A DNA stretch of 64,000 nt from Candidatus Thermochlorobacteriaceae bacterium (GTDB lineage Bacteria > Bacteroidota > Chlorobiia > Chlorobiales > Thermochlorobacteraceae). Location: positions 1 to 64,000 of the forward strand of contig JAJUFC010000016.1 in NCBI GenBank assembly GCA_029263855.1. Direction: 5' to 3'. Below are positions 40,311 through 50,049 of this stretch, piece after piece (position 1 is the first letter of the stretch; each line of letters begins with the position of its first letter). The translations under genes were made by a program, and so were the position numbers. The notes beneath the pieces were generated by a model. That model was not told where the DNA came from. It saw only the letters and a program-made list of their open reading frames with translations, and did no database searches.

Positions 40311-42191
40311 ATGACCGATTACGACGTCATCGTTGTGGGGGCAGGGCACGCGGGCTGTGAAGCCGTCCTTGCCGCCGCGAAAATGGGGCAACGAAGCCTC
40401 TTAATTACAATGGACTTGCTAGCGATTGCGCGAATGTCGTGCAATCCCGCTATTGGCGGCGTTGCCAAAGGGCAAATGGTGCGCGAAATTGATGCGCTGG
40501 GCGGCGCAATAGGCAAAATTACCGATGCCGCAGGGATTCAATTCCGAATGCTCAATCGCGGCAAAGGCGCGGCAATGTATTCGCCACGAGCGCAGTGCGA
40601 CCGCGTCCAATACTCCATTGAGATGCGCAAACTCATCGAAGCCGAACCTAACATCGACCTGCGTCAAGATTCGGTGCTGGGCGTGCGCGCTGAAAACGGA
40701 CGCATCAAATCCGTCATCATTCGCGGCAATCAAGAAATCACCGCCAAAGCCGTCGTGCTCACCAACGGCACATTCCTCAACGGCAAAATTCACGTCGGCT
40801 TGAAAAACTATTCGGGCGGCAGAACGATGGCAGAACCCGCCGCGGTAGGATTGACGGAATGCTTGGTCGAATTGGGCTTCACCGCAGGGCGCTTGAAGAC
40901 GGGCACGCCGCCGCGCATCGACGGACGAAGCGTCGATTATAGCAAACTCGAAGTCCAACCGCCCGACGACATCATCGAGCCGTTCTCGTTTGAAACGGAC
41001 GAGCGCGAGTTTCAAAAAAAGCGACAACTCTCGTGCTTCATCACCTACACCAACGAAGAAACGCACAAAGTTTTAGAATCGGGCTTCGACCAATCGCCGA
41101 TGTTTCGCGGAATGATTGACGGCGTGGGTCCGAGATACTGCCCCTCGATTGAGGACAAGGTGAACCGCTTTCGCGATAAAGACCGCCACCAAATCTTCCT
41201 TGAACCCGAAGGCTTCGACACGAATGAAATGTATGTCAATGGCTTCTCGACCTCGCTTCCCGAAGAGATTCAACTCAAAGGCTTGCGCACGATTGCGGGT
41301 TTGGAAAAGGTCAAGATGATTCGCCCCGGCTACGCGATTGAATACGATTACTTTCACCCGCATCAATTAAAGCCGACGCTGGAAACGAAACTCGTCGAAG
41401 GGCTTTTCTTCGCGGGGCAAATCAACGGCACGTCGGGCTATGAAGAAGCCGCCGCGCAAGGCTTAATCGCAGGCATTAACGCCGCCTTGAAAGCGCAAGG
41501 GGAGGGCAGAGAATTTACGCTCAAACGCAACGAAGCCTACATCGGCGTGTTGATTGACGACCTCATCACGAAAAGCACGGACGAGCCTTACCGAATGTTC
41601 ACCTCTCGCGCCGAGTATCGCATCATTTTGCGGCAAGACAACGCCGACCGCCGCTTGCGCGAAAAGGGCTTCGAATTGGGACTTGTCAAACCCGAAGTTT
41701 ATCAAAAATTTTTGCAGAAAAAATCGGAAATTGAACTCGTCGAGCGGCTCTTGCGCGAAGAGTTGGTGCAAGCCAGTGCCATCAATCCGACGATTGAAGC
41801 GTTGGGCGGTTCGCCCTTCCGAAAAAACGAGCGTGCGATCGAAATTTTGCGCCGCCAAGAAATGACCTTCGCCAAACTGATGGAAGTCCTGCCCAACCTG
41901 CGCGAAAAGGTCGAGCAAATTTCTCGCAATCCGCGCGTGTATGAACAAGTGGAAATCGATGTGAAGTATGAAGGCTACATCAAGCGAGAAATGCAGACGG
42001 CGGAAAAACTCGCGCGCCTCGAAGATGTATTTATTCCAACTTCTTACGACTTCGAGCGCATCAAAGGATTATCCTCCGAAGGAAAGGAGAAACTGAAAAA
42101 AGTGAAGCCGACTTCGCTTGGACAAGCCTCTCGCATTTCGGGTGTTACGCCATCTGACGTGTCTGTGTTGATGGTGCATTTAGGACGATAA
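40311..42191 (+). CDS. mnmG: tRNA uridine-5-carboxymethylaminomethyl(34) modification enzyme MnmG (GidA)
   Basis: 626 residues. With MnmE it makes the cmnm5 modification of U34 in tRNAs. N-terminal FAD-binding GAGHAG at residues 10-15, [22 protein letters not shown] next, [33 protein letters not shown], the catalytic Cys in [46 protein letters not shown] and [17 protein letters not shown] are all typical. In many genomes gidA is followed by gidB and parAB near the origin; here the next gene is a receiver protein. The gene lies between parS sites. Confidence 0.97.
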   Translation: MTDYDVIVVGAGHAGCEAVLAAAKMGQRSLLITMDLLAIARMSCNPAIGGVAKGQMVREIDALGGAIGKITDAAGIQFRMLNRGKGAAMYSPRAQCDRVQYSIEMRKLIEAEPNIDLRQDSVLGVRAENGRIKSVIIRGNQEITAKAVVLTNGTFLNGKIHVGLKNYSGGRTMAEPAAVGLTECLVELGFTAGRLKTGTPPRIDGRSVDYSKLEVQPPDDIIEPFSFETDEREFQKKRQLSCFITYTNEETHKVLESGFDQSPMFRGMIDGVGPRYCPSIEDKVNRFRDKDRHQIFLEPEGFDTNEMYVNGFSTSLPEEIQLKGLRTIAGLEKVKMIRPGYAIEYDYFHPHQLKPTLETKLVEGLFFAGQINGTSGYEEAAAQGLIAGINAALKAQGEGREFTLKRNEAYIGVLIDDLITKSTDEPYRMFTSRAEYRIILRQDNADRRLREKGFELGLVKPEVYQKFLQKKSEIELVERLLREELVQASAINPTIEALGGSPFRKNERAIEILRRQEMTFAKLMEVLPNLREKVEQISRNPRVYEQVEIDVKYEGYIKREMQTAEKLARLEDVFIPTSYDFERIKGLSSEGKEKLKKVKPTSLGQASRISGVTPSDVSVLMVHLGR

Positions 42192-42209
42192 CATCGTCAA
42201 AATGAACAA

Positions 42210-42225
42210 TGTTACACATGGAACA
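42210..42225. promoter_or_regulatory. parS-like site with two mismatches
   Basis: TGTTACACATGGAACA matches TGTTnCACGTGAAACA at 14 of 16 positions and stays partly palindromic. It lies in the mnmG-receiver gap. Confidence 0.55.
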
Positions 42226-42276
42226 TCGATACATCTCAAGCCTTCGATGGCAGACAAAATCGAGTCTCAAAACCAA

Positions 42277-42292
42277 AGTTCCACGTGAAACA
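42277..42292. promoter_or_regulatory. parS site, one mismatch
   Basis: AGTTCCACGTGAAACA matches the B. subtilis form TGTTCCACGTGAAACA except for the first base. It lies in the gap between mnmG and the receiver gene. Confidence 0.85.
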
Positions 42293-42362
42293 TTGAGAAA
42301 AATCCGTTGAAGTTCAATCAAAAGGAAGTAGAAGCCATCAAAAACCATTCGCCGAAACTCAA

Positions 42363-43295
42363 ATGACTGCCCCGACGATTCTACTCGTTGATGATGAGCC
42401 GCTCTTGCTCAACTCTTTGGAGCGACTGCTAGAAGATGACTTTTTTGTGCTTAAAACAACGAAGCAAGAGCATGCGATTGAGTTGGCGCAAAATTATCAA
42501 CCCGTTGTGGTGATTAGCGACCAACGAATGCCGGGAATGTTGGGACACCAACTGCTTGAACGTATCAAAATCATCAGCCCAAAATCAATGCGTATCTTGC
42601 TTACGGGATACGCCGATTTAGAAGCGACCGTCGGCTCAATGAATTACAGCGAAATTTTTCGTTACATTTCAAAGCCTTGGAAAGCGGATAAACTCCTCGA
42701 GACTGTGCACTTAGCCGCCAATATTCACGCTCGAATGGAAGAAGTCCAACAAGCAGTGTTGAATGGCTCAAACGAGAAGTCCGTCGTTCCAAAGGTTTTA
42801 GTTGTGTGTAGTCAGTTAAGTGATATTGACACCATTTCGCACGCGCTTATAGGCTACGATGTGAAAACCGCGTCAAGTGCGGGCAGAGCAATTTTGCACC
42901 TTCAAGAGGAGGAAATTGCCATATTGCTCCTCATCAGTATCTCAGATTCGGCAAGGGTGAGCGAGATTGAGTTCCTCTCTTTGGTGCGCCGACTATGCCC
43001 GGAAACCGTGCCGATTTTTTTGAGTAACGGAACAGACAAAGAGACGGCACTGAGGTTAATTAACGAAAGTTCGACTTTTCGCTATTTATCTAAAAATATC
43101 AAAGTTCAAGACTTGAAGGAGGTTGTTCGTCAGGCAGTTGCACAGCACGAGTGGTTGAAGCAACAGCCGTTCAAGAATCGGCATCGGATTGAGGAAGAAA
43201 TCGCCGACTTGCGTGATCGTAATCCTGCTCCAAAAACTCTGAGCGAACTCATTGAAAACTTGCGTAAGCGTAACGACGGAAAGCCAAATTATTAA
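42363..43295 (+). CDS. Tandem-receiver response regulator
   Basis: 310 residues. First receiver (1-120) is complete: acidic pair Asp10/Asp11, phospho-acceptor Asp53 in ISDQRMPGM, Thr81 in LLTGYAD and Lys104 in YISKPW. Second receiver-like domain (~140-265: VLVVCSQLSDIDTISHAL..., ILLLISISDS, IFLSNGTDKETALRL, FRYLSKNI) has Ile/Ser where the phospho-Asp should be but keeps the Ser-Lys-x-Ile end, so it is likely a pseudo-receiver. A ~45-residue charged tail has no output domain. No sensor kinase nearby. It may act by protein-protein contacts rather than DNA binding. Confidence 0.85.
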   Translation: MTAPTILLVDDEPLLLNSLERLLEDDFFVLKTTKQEHAIELAQNYQPVVVISDQRMPGMLGHQLLERIKIISPKSMRILLTGYADLEATVGSMNYSEIFRYISKPWKADKLLETVHLAANIHARMEEVQQAVLNGSNEKSVVPKVLVVCSQLSDIDTISHALIGYDVKTASSAGRAILHLQEEEIAILLLISISDSARVSEIEFLSLVRRLCPETVPIFLSNGTDKETALRLINESSTFRYLSKNIKVQDLKEVVRQAVAQHEWLKQQPFKNRHRIEEEIADLRDRNPAPKTLSELIENLRKRNDGKPNY

Positions 43296-43308
43296 AACTC
43301 AAAATCAA

Positions 43309-43324
43309 GGTTTCACGTGAAACA
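43309..43324. promoter_or_regulatory. parS site, one mismatch
   Basis: GGTTTCACGTGAAACA differs from the consensus only at the first base. Located between the receiver and PolB genes, 18 bp from the next perfect parS site. Confidence 0.88.
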
Positions 43325-43342
43325 CACGCCCAAAATTCGGAA

Positions 43343-43358
43343 TGTTTCACGTGAAACA
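43343..43358. promoter_or_regulatory. parS site, perfect match
   Basis: TGTTTCACGTGAAACA, identical to the site before mnmG, in the gap just upstream of the PolB gene start at 43389. Confidence 0.92.
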
Positions 43359-43388
43359 ACGATGAAAAATTAAAAAAGCGCAATCAAA

Positions 43389-45824
43389 ATGAATGAAGTA
43401 GCAACTGATGTCCGAAGCGAAAAAGAAGAAAACCTTGCCGCAAAGTTTCTGCAAAATGAACTGCTTTACGGCAAAGACCGTGAGGAAAACTTAGTCGCCG
43501 TGCATCAAATTTCTGATACCCATGTTCGCCTTTACTCGCGAAATGGAGAGAGCGTAACTTGGCGCGATGAACCCTTCTATCCCTTCTTTTTTATCGCAAA
43601 CATCGGATTCTTGCGCGGGTTTCAATCGCCGCCGAATTATTGGGTGAAAGAGTTAGCGGGCAACAATTATTACAAGCATCTGGCGATTTTCAAAAGTTGG
43701 AAAGACTATCGTGGGGCACAAGATTATGCGAGCGAGATGAAGCGCAAACTGAATCAGAAGGAAATCACCATAGCGGAGGACGAAGAGTTCGGCGGAAAGC
43801 GTATCGATGAACTTTATGCCAAAGGCGATGCCCCTTCACAGTATCTCTTCCAAACAGGGAAAACACTCTTCAAAGGCATGAGCTTTGGTGACCTGCGCCG
43901 AATGCAACTCGATATCGAGACCTACTTTGACAAAGAAGCCCAACAGCGAAGTCGCAGTGAAATCGGACGCGAAAAAATCATTATCATTTCATTGCGCGAT
44001 AATACAGGCTGGGAAGAAGTGCTTCACTTGCGGCAGTTCCCTGACGAGAGCGAAAAAGCCATGCTCCAAAAACTCGTAGAAGTAATTCAAACGCGCGACC
44101 CCGACGTGATTGAAGGACACAACATTTTCGACTTCGACCTTCTGTTCATTCAACGCCGATGCGAACTCAACGGCGTGAAATTCGCGGTTGGGCGCGACGG
44201 CTCATTGCCACGAAGTTATCCCGCCTCTATTCGCTTTGCCGAACGCACACGCGAGTATCAATACTGCGAAATTGCAGGACGCCATGTCGTCGATACGCTT
44301 CTTCTTGTGCAGTCGTTTGACGCCGCCAAACGCGCCATGCCCAGTTACAACCTCAAAGAAGCGGCGAAGTATTTCGGATTTGCTTCCGAAGAGCGAACCT
44401 ACATCGACCACACCGAAATCGCCGAAGTCTGGGATAAAGAACCTGAAAAACTGCTTCGATACGCTCTCGACGACGTGCGTGAAACCGAAAAACTTTCGGC
44501 GATGCTCTCAGGCAGTAATTTTTACATGACACAAATGATGCCCTTCGGATATGCCCAAGTCTCGCGAATGGGACCTGCGGCGAAAATCGAAGCCTTATTT
44601 GTGCGTGAGTATTTGCGGCAAAAACACGCCATTCCGCGACCGCAAATCGGACAGCAAAACGTCGGCGGCTTTACCGAAGTATTCTTGAAAGGTGTTCTTG
44701 GACCAATCGTCTATGCCGACGTCGAATCGCTTTATCCCTCCATCATGCTAACATTTGATATTTGCCCTGTCAGCGACGAGCGAAAACTTTTTCCGAAAAT
44801 TCTTACCGACCTGAAAGCCTTGCGCCTTGCCGCAAAAGGACGCATGAAAACGGCAACCTCGCAGAACGAGAAAGATACTTATGATGCGATGCAAAACTCG
44901 TTCAAAATTCTCATCAACGCGATGTATGGCTATCTCGGATTTCGTGCGGGTATCTTCAACGACTATGAACAAGCCGATAAAGTAACCACCACAGGGCAAG
45001 ACATCGCTAAAAAAATGATTCGCGAATTCGAAGCACGCAATTGCCGCATTGTCGAGGTCGATACCGATGGAATTTTGCTGATCCCACCGCCTGAAATTCA
45101 AACCAAAGAGCAAGAAGAACAACTTGTGAAAGATGTCTCGGCGACTATGCCCGAAGGCATTTCCATTGCTTACGACGGTCGATTCAAGAAGATGATTTCC
45201 TATATGAAGAAAAACTATGTCTTGCTCGGCTACGACGGCAAAATGAAAATCAAAGGCTCTTCGCTTGTGAGTCGAAGCGGCGAAAAATTTGGGCGCGATT
45301 TCGTGAAAAAGGGCTTTGAATGTCTATTAAATGAAGATATTTCTGAACTTCACAAACTTTACCTCCACTATCGCAACCGCATTTTGAACCGCGAAATGCA
45401 CGTCTCGGAATTTAGTCGAATGGAAACGCTTAAAACATCGCTCGACGAATATCGGCGCGATGTCCGCGAAGGCAAGCGCGCAAAAGCCATCACTTACGAA
45501 CTCGCAATCAAAAGCAAACTTAGCGTCAGCAAGGGCGATAGAATCACCTACTATGTGATTGGGTCTGGCTTTCAAGGAAATTCGTGGGATAAAGGCAAAC
45601 TCGCCTCAGAATGGAACGAAGAAAAGCCCGACCAAAATGTGGACTTCTATCTAAAGCGATTAGACGAATTTTGCGAAAAGTTCAAACCGTTTTTTAAGCC
45701 AAGCGATTACAGCAAAATTTTTACGGCAGATGAACTCTTCGGCTTTTCGCCTGATGGCATTGAAATCATCAAAGAAATTGTGCACCGCGACACAAGCGAT
45801 TTAGAAGAAGAAGTGCCGTTTTAA
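43389..45824 (+). CDS. Family-B DNA polymerase (PolB) with 3'-5' exonuclease domain
   Basis: 811 residues. Exonuclease motifs: Exo I DIE (Asp175, Glu177), Exo II HNIFDFD (Asn245, Asp250), Exo III YALDD (Tyr358, Asp362). Polymerase motifs: [13 protein letters not shown] with Asp444; [13 protein letters not shown] starting at Lys506; C, VDTDGIL with Asp558 and Asp560. In motif C the usual DTDS is DTDG, but both catalytic Asps remain, so activity is likely retained. Family-B enzymes in bacteria (Pol II type) do repair or bypass synthesis; the main replicase is family C. Length and motif spacing suit the archaeal/Pol II-like group. Starts 30 bp after a perfect parS site. Confidence 0.94.
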   Translation: MNEVATDVRSEKEENLAAKFLQNELLYGKDREENLVAVHQISDTHVRLYSRNGESVTWRDEPFYPFFFIANIGFLRGFQSPPNYWVKELAGNNYYKHLAIFKSWKDYRGAQDYASEMKRKLNQKEITIAEDEEFGGKRIDELYAKGDAPSQYLFQTGKTLFKGMSFGDLRRMQLDIETYFDKEAQQRSRSEIGREKIIIISLRDNTGWEEVLHLRQFPDESEKAMLQKLVEVIQTRDPDVIEGHNIFDFDLLFIQRRCELNGVKFAVGRDGSLPRSYPASIRFAERTREYQYCEIAGRHVVDTLLLVQSFDAAKRAMPSYNLKEAAKYFGFASEERTYIDHTEIAEVWDKEPEKLLRYALDDVRETEKLSAMLSGSNFYMTQMMPFGYAQVSRMGPAAKIEALFVREYLRQKHAIPRPQIGQQNVGGFTEVFLKGVLGPIVYADVESLYPSIMLTFDICPVSDERKLFPKILTDLKALRLAAKGRMKTATSQNEKDTYDAMQNSFKILINAMYGYLGFRAGIFNDYEQADKVTTTGQDIAKKMIREFEARNCRIVEVDTDGILLIPPPEIQTKEQEEQLVKDVSATMPEGISIAYDGRFKKMISYMKKNYVLLGYDGKMKIKGSSLVSRSGEKFGRDFVKKGFECLLNEDISELHKLYLHYRNRILNREMHVSEFSRMETLKTSLDEYRRDVREGKRAKAITYELAIKSKLSVSKGDRITYYVIGSGFQGNSWDKGKLASEWNEEKPDQNVDFYLKRLDEFCEKFKPFFKPSDYSKIFTADELFGFSPDGIEIIKEIVHRDTSDLEEEVPF

Positions 45825-45953
45825 CATTTTGATAACTTTGTGATTTTCATCACGGCTTGGTTGCGAAGTCGTTTGAAGATATGTATTTTCTCCTATCCTG
45901 ATTGTGCCTACACCAAAACAAAGCACGCTAGCAAAGCGGAGGGAGACGCATTG

Positions 45954-47285
45954 ATGATGATTGCGAGAGAAGCATCGCCTGCCAAAAGCGAAGTGGAAAT
46001 TGCCGTTGCAAATATCGCAACCTTACTTGTTTCAGCTTCAAGAATGGTTTCAGGCGAAGTTGTGCCGAGCTTTGAAACGATTGTCGCGCAAAACGAAATG
46101 AGTTTCGCGCAAAAGCGTAAAGATATGCTCTCTGTGCAAGCGTTGCTAATCGGTGAAGATGCCGCTGTACCTGTGCTCCAAAAGGCTGCCGAGATAATTC
46201 GCAATTTGCATGTGCTCTCGGAAGCGATACACGCCGATGAGATTCATACTGTTCAAGTGCCTGCCAAACCACTCCCCGAAGGCTCACTCTTGCGCGATAC
46301 CCTGCGTCGATTGCAGTATATTCAAAAAGTAATTGAGTCAGTTGCGAAATGGACAAATGATGTCGGTGAACACGAATATCTCAAAGGCTCAGCACTATAC
46401 ACGAAAACCCAACAAGAGTTAATTCGCGCATTCAAGCGCGTGGTCGTTCAAATTCAACAAGCGGCGGTGGTTATTGGCAAGTATCGAGATATGGGCGATA
46501 TTCGCCTGCTTCGCGAAATGACGCTCGACGCGCATGCTGTATTGAGCGAATTGAAGGAAGCCGATGAAAGTGTCTCGGAAAAACGAAAATCGATTTCCTT
46601 TTTTAAGCGCGCAATAGAAGAAAGCAAAGCCGCACCTGAAATCGTGCGTCAACTTGCGTCAGTAACGGCAGGGCTTATGATTGTGCTCATGCTTTCCTTC
46701 GCCATCATTAAACTCAACGCCCTTGCGCCCCAAGTCTTTCCCATATCCGAACCCGTATTTGAATCAAGAGATAAATCGTCGGTTGAGCATGAAAAGCATG
46801 AAATTCAAACGCCTGCGCAACGCACACACGCACAAGAGGAAAGAATAACGGCGATAAAATCCGAAACAGAGGATAAGCCAAAGGAAATCGCGCCGCCGAT
46901 GAACAACGAAACTTGGATTGCTAATGACGAAGCACGCCGCGAAGAAATTGCACCAGCACCAGCATCGACAAAACTCCCGCCGCCGACAAGCACACAGCCC
47001 AAGCCCGAAGTGAAGAAGCCCGAAGTGAAGAAGCCCGAAGCAAGCGTCGCGCAAGCAAAGGAATCTGCGCCCACGAAAACGAGTCGTGCGGCATCGGAAA
47101 ATAAAGCCAAAGCAATCACGCCCGTTTTGAAAAAGGTAACAGATAAACCTGCGGCGAAAGCGGCAAAGAAAACAGACGAACAACAAAATGCGTCGCCGAA
47201 AGCATCAAGGGAACTTGAAGCGGCATCTCAAAAAAATTCAGAGCGTGCGGCACCAAAGCGCAAAACAATCGTCATAGAAGATTAA
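45954..47285 (+). CDS. Membrane-anchored protein with Lys/Pro/Ala-rich tail, function unknown
   Basis: 443 residues from ATG 45954, chosen for the GGAGGGAG ribosome-binding site just upstream; an ORF running back to 45840 lacks support. Residues 1-250 are helical and charged with no signal peptide. One transmembrane segment follows (LASVTAGLMIVLMLSFAIIKL, ~243-263). The remaining ~175 residues are low-complexity, rich in Lys, Pro, Ala and Glu, with the repeat KPEVKKPEVKKPEA. The architecture (cytoplasmic helical domain, TM, then a long flexible tail) suits a protein spanning the envelope, perhaps tethering it, but this is inference. I do not recognise the family. Confidence 0.75.
   Translation: MMIAREASPAKSEVEIAVANIATLLVSASRMVSGEVVPSFETIVAQNEMSFAQKRKDMLSVQALLIGEDAAVPVLQKAAEIIRNLHVLSEAIHADEIHTVQVPAKPLPEGSLLRDTLRRLQYIQKVIESVAKWTNDVGEHEYLKGSALYTKTQQELIRAFKRVVVQIQQAAVVIGKYRDMGDIRLLREMTLDAHAVLSELKEADESVSEKRKSISFFKRAIEESKAAPEIVRQLASVTAGLMIVLMLSFAIIKLNALAPQVFPISEPVFESRDKSSVEHEKHEIQTPAQRTHAQEERITAIKSETEDKPKEIAPPMNNETWIANDEARREEIAPAPASTKLPPPTSTQPKPEVKKPEVKKPEASVAQAKESAPTKTSRAASENKAKAITPVLKKVTDKPAAKAAKKTDEQQNASPKASRELEAASQKNSERAAPKRKTIVIED
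47001..47045. repeat. 15-bp tandem repeat inside the Lys/Pro-rich tail
   Basis: AAGCCCGAAGTGAAG at 47001-47015 and 47016-47030, with a degenerate third copy (47031-47045). It encodes the KPEVK units. Such in-frame repeats vary in number between strains. Confidence 0.7.
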
Positions 47286-47321
47286 AATTTCTTATGCTTG
47301 CAAAACAAAAATACTTCGAGT

Positions 47322-47969
47322 ATGAAACATCTGTTTGCACTATTATCGCTCTTGGTTCTTGCGCCGTCGCTTTGGGCACAAGATGCGGCAGAGTCAGCCA
47401 TCAGTCATTTACAAAACGGTATCAACTGTTCGCGCGAAGAAGCAGAGCGGCTTTATCGCACGATTAATTTTTTCGCCGACGGCGTAACGAGCGATTTGAC
47501 CTACATCGCCTCGTCGCGCGACGATTTCGCTGCAAAGCAAAAAGCCATTAACCGCACGATTCGCGACTACTTTGAAAATGGAAACTCCATCATTCAAGTC
47601 TCAAGCATCTCGAAAGACCCCGAAAATCCTGACATCTTCGACTTCACGATTCGACGCTACCTCTATCGCCTTGCGAATATGAAAAATCGTTACACCAAAG
47701 TCGAACTCACCTTCCAACAAGACTACTTGGGAATGGGGCAAATCTATCCCGACGGAACAGACTTTGAACTCTCGATTAGTTTGTGGCAAATTTTTCGTGG
47801 TTGGAAAGATAACATGCTCGCTTACCAAGATGCCACGAAGAAAAAATTTCGTCTCGCCTTCAAGAAAATCGGCGACGATAAATACGATGTAAAAATCAAA
47901 GAAGCCTTAGCCACTGAAACGATTGACCTCAATAAGTTCTACCAAAAGTTCAAGATTGAGGACAAGTAA
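47322..47969 (+). CDS. Secreted protein of unknown function
   Basis: 215 residues from ATG 47322; residues 1-19 are a signal peptide (HLFALLSLLVLAPSLWAQ, cleavage after the AQ). The mature part begins with a helical segment (ESAISHLQNGINCSREEAERLY), then strand-rich pieces (TIRRYLYRLANMKNRYTKVELTFQQDYLGMGQI; FRLAFKKIGDDKYDVKIKEAL). I do not recognise the family. A pair with the next gene: both encode ~200-290-residue exported proteins with no other visible domain. Confidence 0.68.
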   Translation: MKHLFALLSLLVLAPSLWAQDAAESAISHLQNGINCSREEAERLYRTINFFADGVTSDLTYIASSRDDFAAKQKAINRTIRDYFENGNSIIQVSSISKDPENPDIFDFTIRRYLYRLANMKNRYTKVELTFQQDYLGMGQIYPDGTDFELSISLWQIFRGWKDNMLAYQDATKKKFRLAFKKIGDDKYDVKIKEALATETIDLNKFYQKFKIEDK

Positions 47970-47985
47970 ACCCGCTTGCCCTATT

Positions 47986-48852
47986 ATGCGTGTCATCTTG
48001 GTTGCCTTGTGCGTTTGCTTTTTGCCTTTTGAAAGTTTCGGACAGATTTATGATTGGGAAGATTTCAACAAGACCCTCGTCGCCATTGAGCGCATCAACA
48101 AGAAAAAAGAAATGAGTTTTCTCAACGCGCTTAGCGACGATGAATTCATTCACTCGCCGGACTTTGCGCAACTCTTCAACGCAATCAAATCTCATCATCT
48201 GAATTTAGGCTACGCACAAGTGCGATGCATCAAAGAGTTCGAGATTAAGGACGCAAAGCAACCCTACGCCGACGCGCAATGCTTGATGGTGTCGTTCTTG
48301 CAAGGCGCTGATTTTCGGTGGTATGTGGAGTCGGCATATTTGCAATCTGGGAAAGACACAGTGCACTTTGAGCAAAAAAGTTTTAAGCCGCTCGCGGCGG
48401 AATACAATTTCAGCGACTTCGTTAATGCTGTGCGAAACGGAGACATCAAAGAATACAGCGGCATCACCGCATATGGAGGACTGCCGCTCAGTTTTCTTGC
48501 CAGCAAGCGCGTGCAGAAAAATCGCGCCGCCACGATTATCGTTACAAACCTGATTTTTTACGAATACGATTCAGACACGAGCGTAGCGCGCAAGGACGCA
48601 AAACAAATCGTTGAAGTCGGTTACATCGCCCTCAAAAACACCACGAAACTGCAAGGTCAGAAAAAAGGTTGGCTCTTGCACGAATACGGCTCAATGAGCG
48701 ATTTTTACGAGCGGTATATGCAACAAGACCTCTTTCACGACTTCATCATCGATAAAGCCGAACAAGGCACGAAAAATCGCCTCAAAAAATATAACCTCGA
48801 TAAACCCAGCCGATTCTATTTCGAAAACCTACGCTCCGTGCAGAGCAATTAG
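47986..48852 (+). CDS. Secreted protein of unknown function
   Basis: 288 residues from ATG 47986 (RVILVALCVCFLPFESFGQ signal peptide). The mature chain is alpha/beta with no motif I recognise (YDWEDFNKTLVAIERINKKKEMSFLNALSDDEF...; later AARFFCTR-like pieces belong to the other strand). Conserved-looking hydrophobic pattern LMVSFLQGADFRWYVESAYLQSGKDTVHFEQKSF. Starts 16 nt after the preceding exported protein gene, so the pair is likely an operon with the TM/tail protein. Confidence 0.68.
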   Translation: MRVILVALCVCFLPFESFGQIYDWEDFNKTLVAIERINKKKEMSFLNALSDDEFIHSPDFAQLFNAIKSHHLNLGYAQVRCIKEFEIKDAKQPYADAQCLMVSFLQGADFRWYVESAYLQSGKDTVHFEQKSFKPLAAEYNFSDFVNAVRNGDIKEYSGITAYGGLPLSFLASKRVQKNRAATIIVTNLIFYEYDSDTSVARKDAKQIVEVGYIALKNTTKLQGQKKGWLLHEYGSMSDFYERYMQQDLFHDFIIDKAEQGTKNRLKKYNLDKPSRFYFENLRSVQSN

Positions 48853-48938
48853 CCAAAGCCCTCCCTTAATTCCATATCCCAACAAAAGCGTATCTTGGAA
48901 AAACTTTGCGAACAACTTCCAACAAAATTTTGCAGAAC

Positions 48939-49556
48939 ATGGTAGAAACAACCAACAAAAGAGAGGCGCAACTCGCCTACATCAAACAAACGCTTCACTA
49001 CAGCGCAGAACTTAAAAAGCAAGTTGCCGATAGGTTTGCCAACGAAATTTTGGAGATGGCGACCGTTATCACGACGGCGTTCAAGAACGGAAACAAACTG
49101 CTCATCTGCGGCAACGGCGGTAGCGCAGCAGATTCGCAACACATTGCAACGGAGTTCACGATTCGATATCGCAGTTCGGTCAATCGTCCCGCGATGCCTG
49201 CGATTGCACTTACAACCGATAGCTCCGCACTTACAGGCGGCGCAAACGATTTAGGTTACGATAATGTCTTTGCGCGTTTGGTCGAAGCCTACGGCAGAGA
49301 AGGCGATGTGGTGCTTGGCATTTCAACCAGCGGCAATTCCGAAAGCGTGATTCGCGCCTTGCAATATGCAAAGTCCAACAAGATGAAAACACTTGCATGG
49401 CTCGGCAACACGGGCGGCAAGATGAAAGGCATGGCTGATGTTGAAATCATTGTGCCACATCAAGGCGCAGCTGACCGCATTCAAGAGTGCCACATCGCGA
49501 TTGGGCATATCATTATTCAACTTGTCGAGGAAAACTTCGGCTACTTCGGAAACTAA
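48939..49556 (+). CDS. gmhA: Sedoheptulose 7-phosphate isomerase
   Basis: 205 residues from ATG 48939 (a TTG-initiated frame from 48906 is less likely). GmhA makes D-glycero-D-manno-heptose 7-phosphate, the first step of the ADP-heptose pathway for LPS core. SIS fold: [17 protein letters not shown] (Ser ligands, Glu), [14 protein letters not shown], and the catalytic His/Glu region [19 protein letters not shown]. It implies a heptose-containing outer-membrane polysaccharide. Next to ribH but not evidently related to it in function. Confidence 0.95.
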   Translation: MVETTNKREAQLAYIKQTLHYSAELKKQVADRFANEILEMATVITTAFKNGNKLLICGNGGSAADSQHIATEFTIRYRSSVNRPAMPAIALTTDSSALTGGANDLGYDNVFARLVEAYGREGDVVLGISTSGNSESVIRALQYAKSNKMKTLAWLGNTGGKMKGMADVEIIVPHQGAADRIQECHIAIGHIIIQLVEENFGYFGN

Positions 49557-49568
49557 CTGCAAAACCCT

Positions 49569-50030
49569 GTGAACATCATTGAAGGAAATCTTTACGCGAA
49601 GGGATTAAAATTTGCAATCGTTGCGTCTCGGTGGAACGACTTTATCGGCGCGCGGCTCATTGAGGGTGCTGTGGACTGTATTGTTCGCCACGAAGGAAGC
49701 ACGGAAAACATCACGCTCTATCGCTGTCCTGGTTCGTTTGAGTTGCCGATGGTGGTGAAGAAAGTTGCGTCAAGCAAGCAATTTGATGCGGTGATTGCGA
49801 TTGGCGTATTGATTCGCGGCGCAACCTCGCACTTCGACCACATCGCCGCCGAAGCCACAAAAGGCGTAGCGCAAGCCGCGCTCGATTCAGGCGTGCCCGT
49901 CGCTTACGGCGTGCTGACGACCGATACGATTGAGCAAGCGATTGAACGCGCTGGCACGAAAGCGGGCAACAAAGGATGGGAAGCCGCAACCGCCGCGATT
50001 GAAATGGCAAACCTTTACAAAGCGATGTAA
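49569..50030 (+). CDS. ribH: 6,7-dimethyl-8-ribityllumazine synthase
   Basis: 153 residues, starting at GTG 49569. Last-but-one step of riboflavin synthesis; usually a 60-mer icosahedral or pentameric enzyme. Visible: [17 protein letters not shown] (phosphate-binding side), [15 protein letters not shown] (substrate-binding), [23 protein letters not shown] (catalytic His in the THFDH/TSHFDH position), [21 protein letters not shown] and [18 protein letters not shown]. Usual length. Confidence 0.97.
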   Translation: MNIIEGNLYAKGLKFAIVASRWNDFIGARLIEGAVDCIVRHEGSTENITLYRCPGSFELPMVVKKVASSKQFDAVIAIGVLIRGATSHFDHIAAEATKGVAQAALDSGVPVAYGVLTTDTIEQAIERAGTKAGNKGWEAATAAIEMANLYKAM

Positions 50031-50049
50031 TCGAATTATGAGCGGAATA

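Noticed and set aside
47001-47045. Possible CRISPR or mobile-element repeat
   Set aside because: It is a short in-frame repeat of a coding sequence (KPEVK units), with no spacers.
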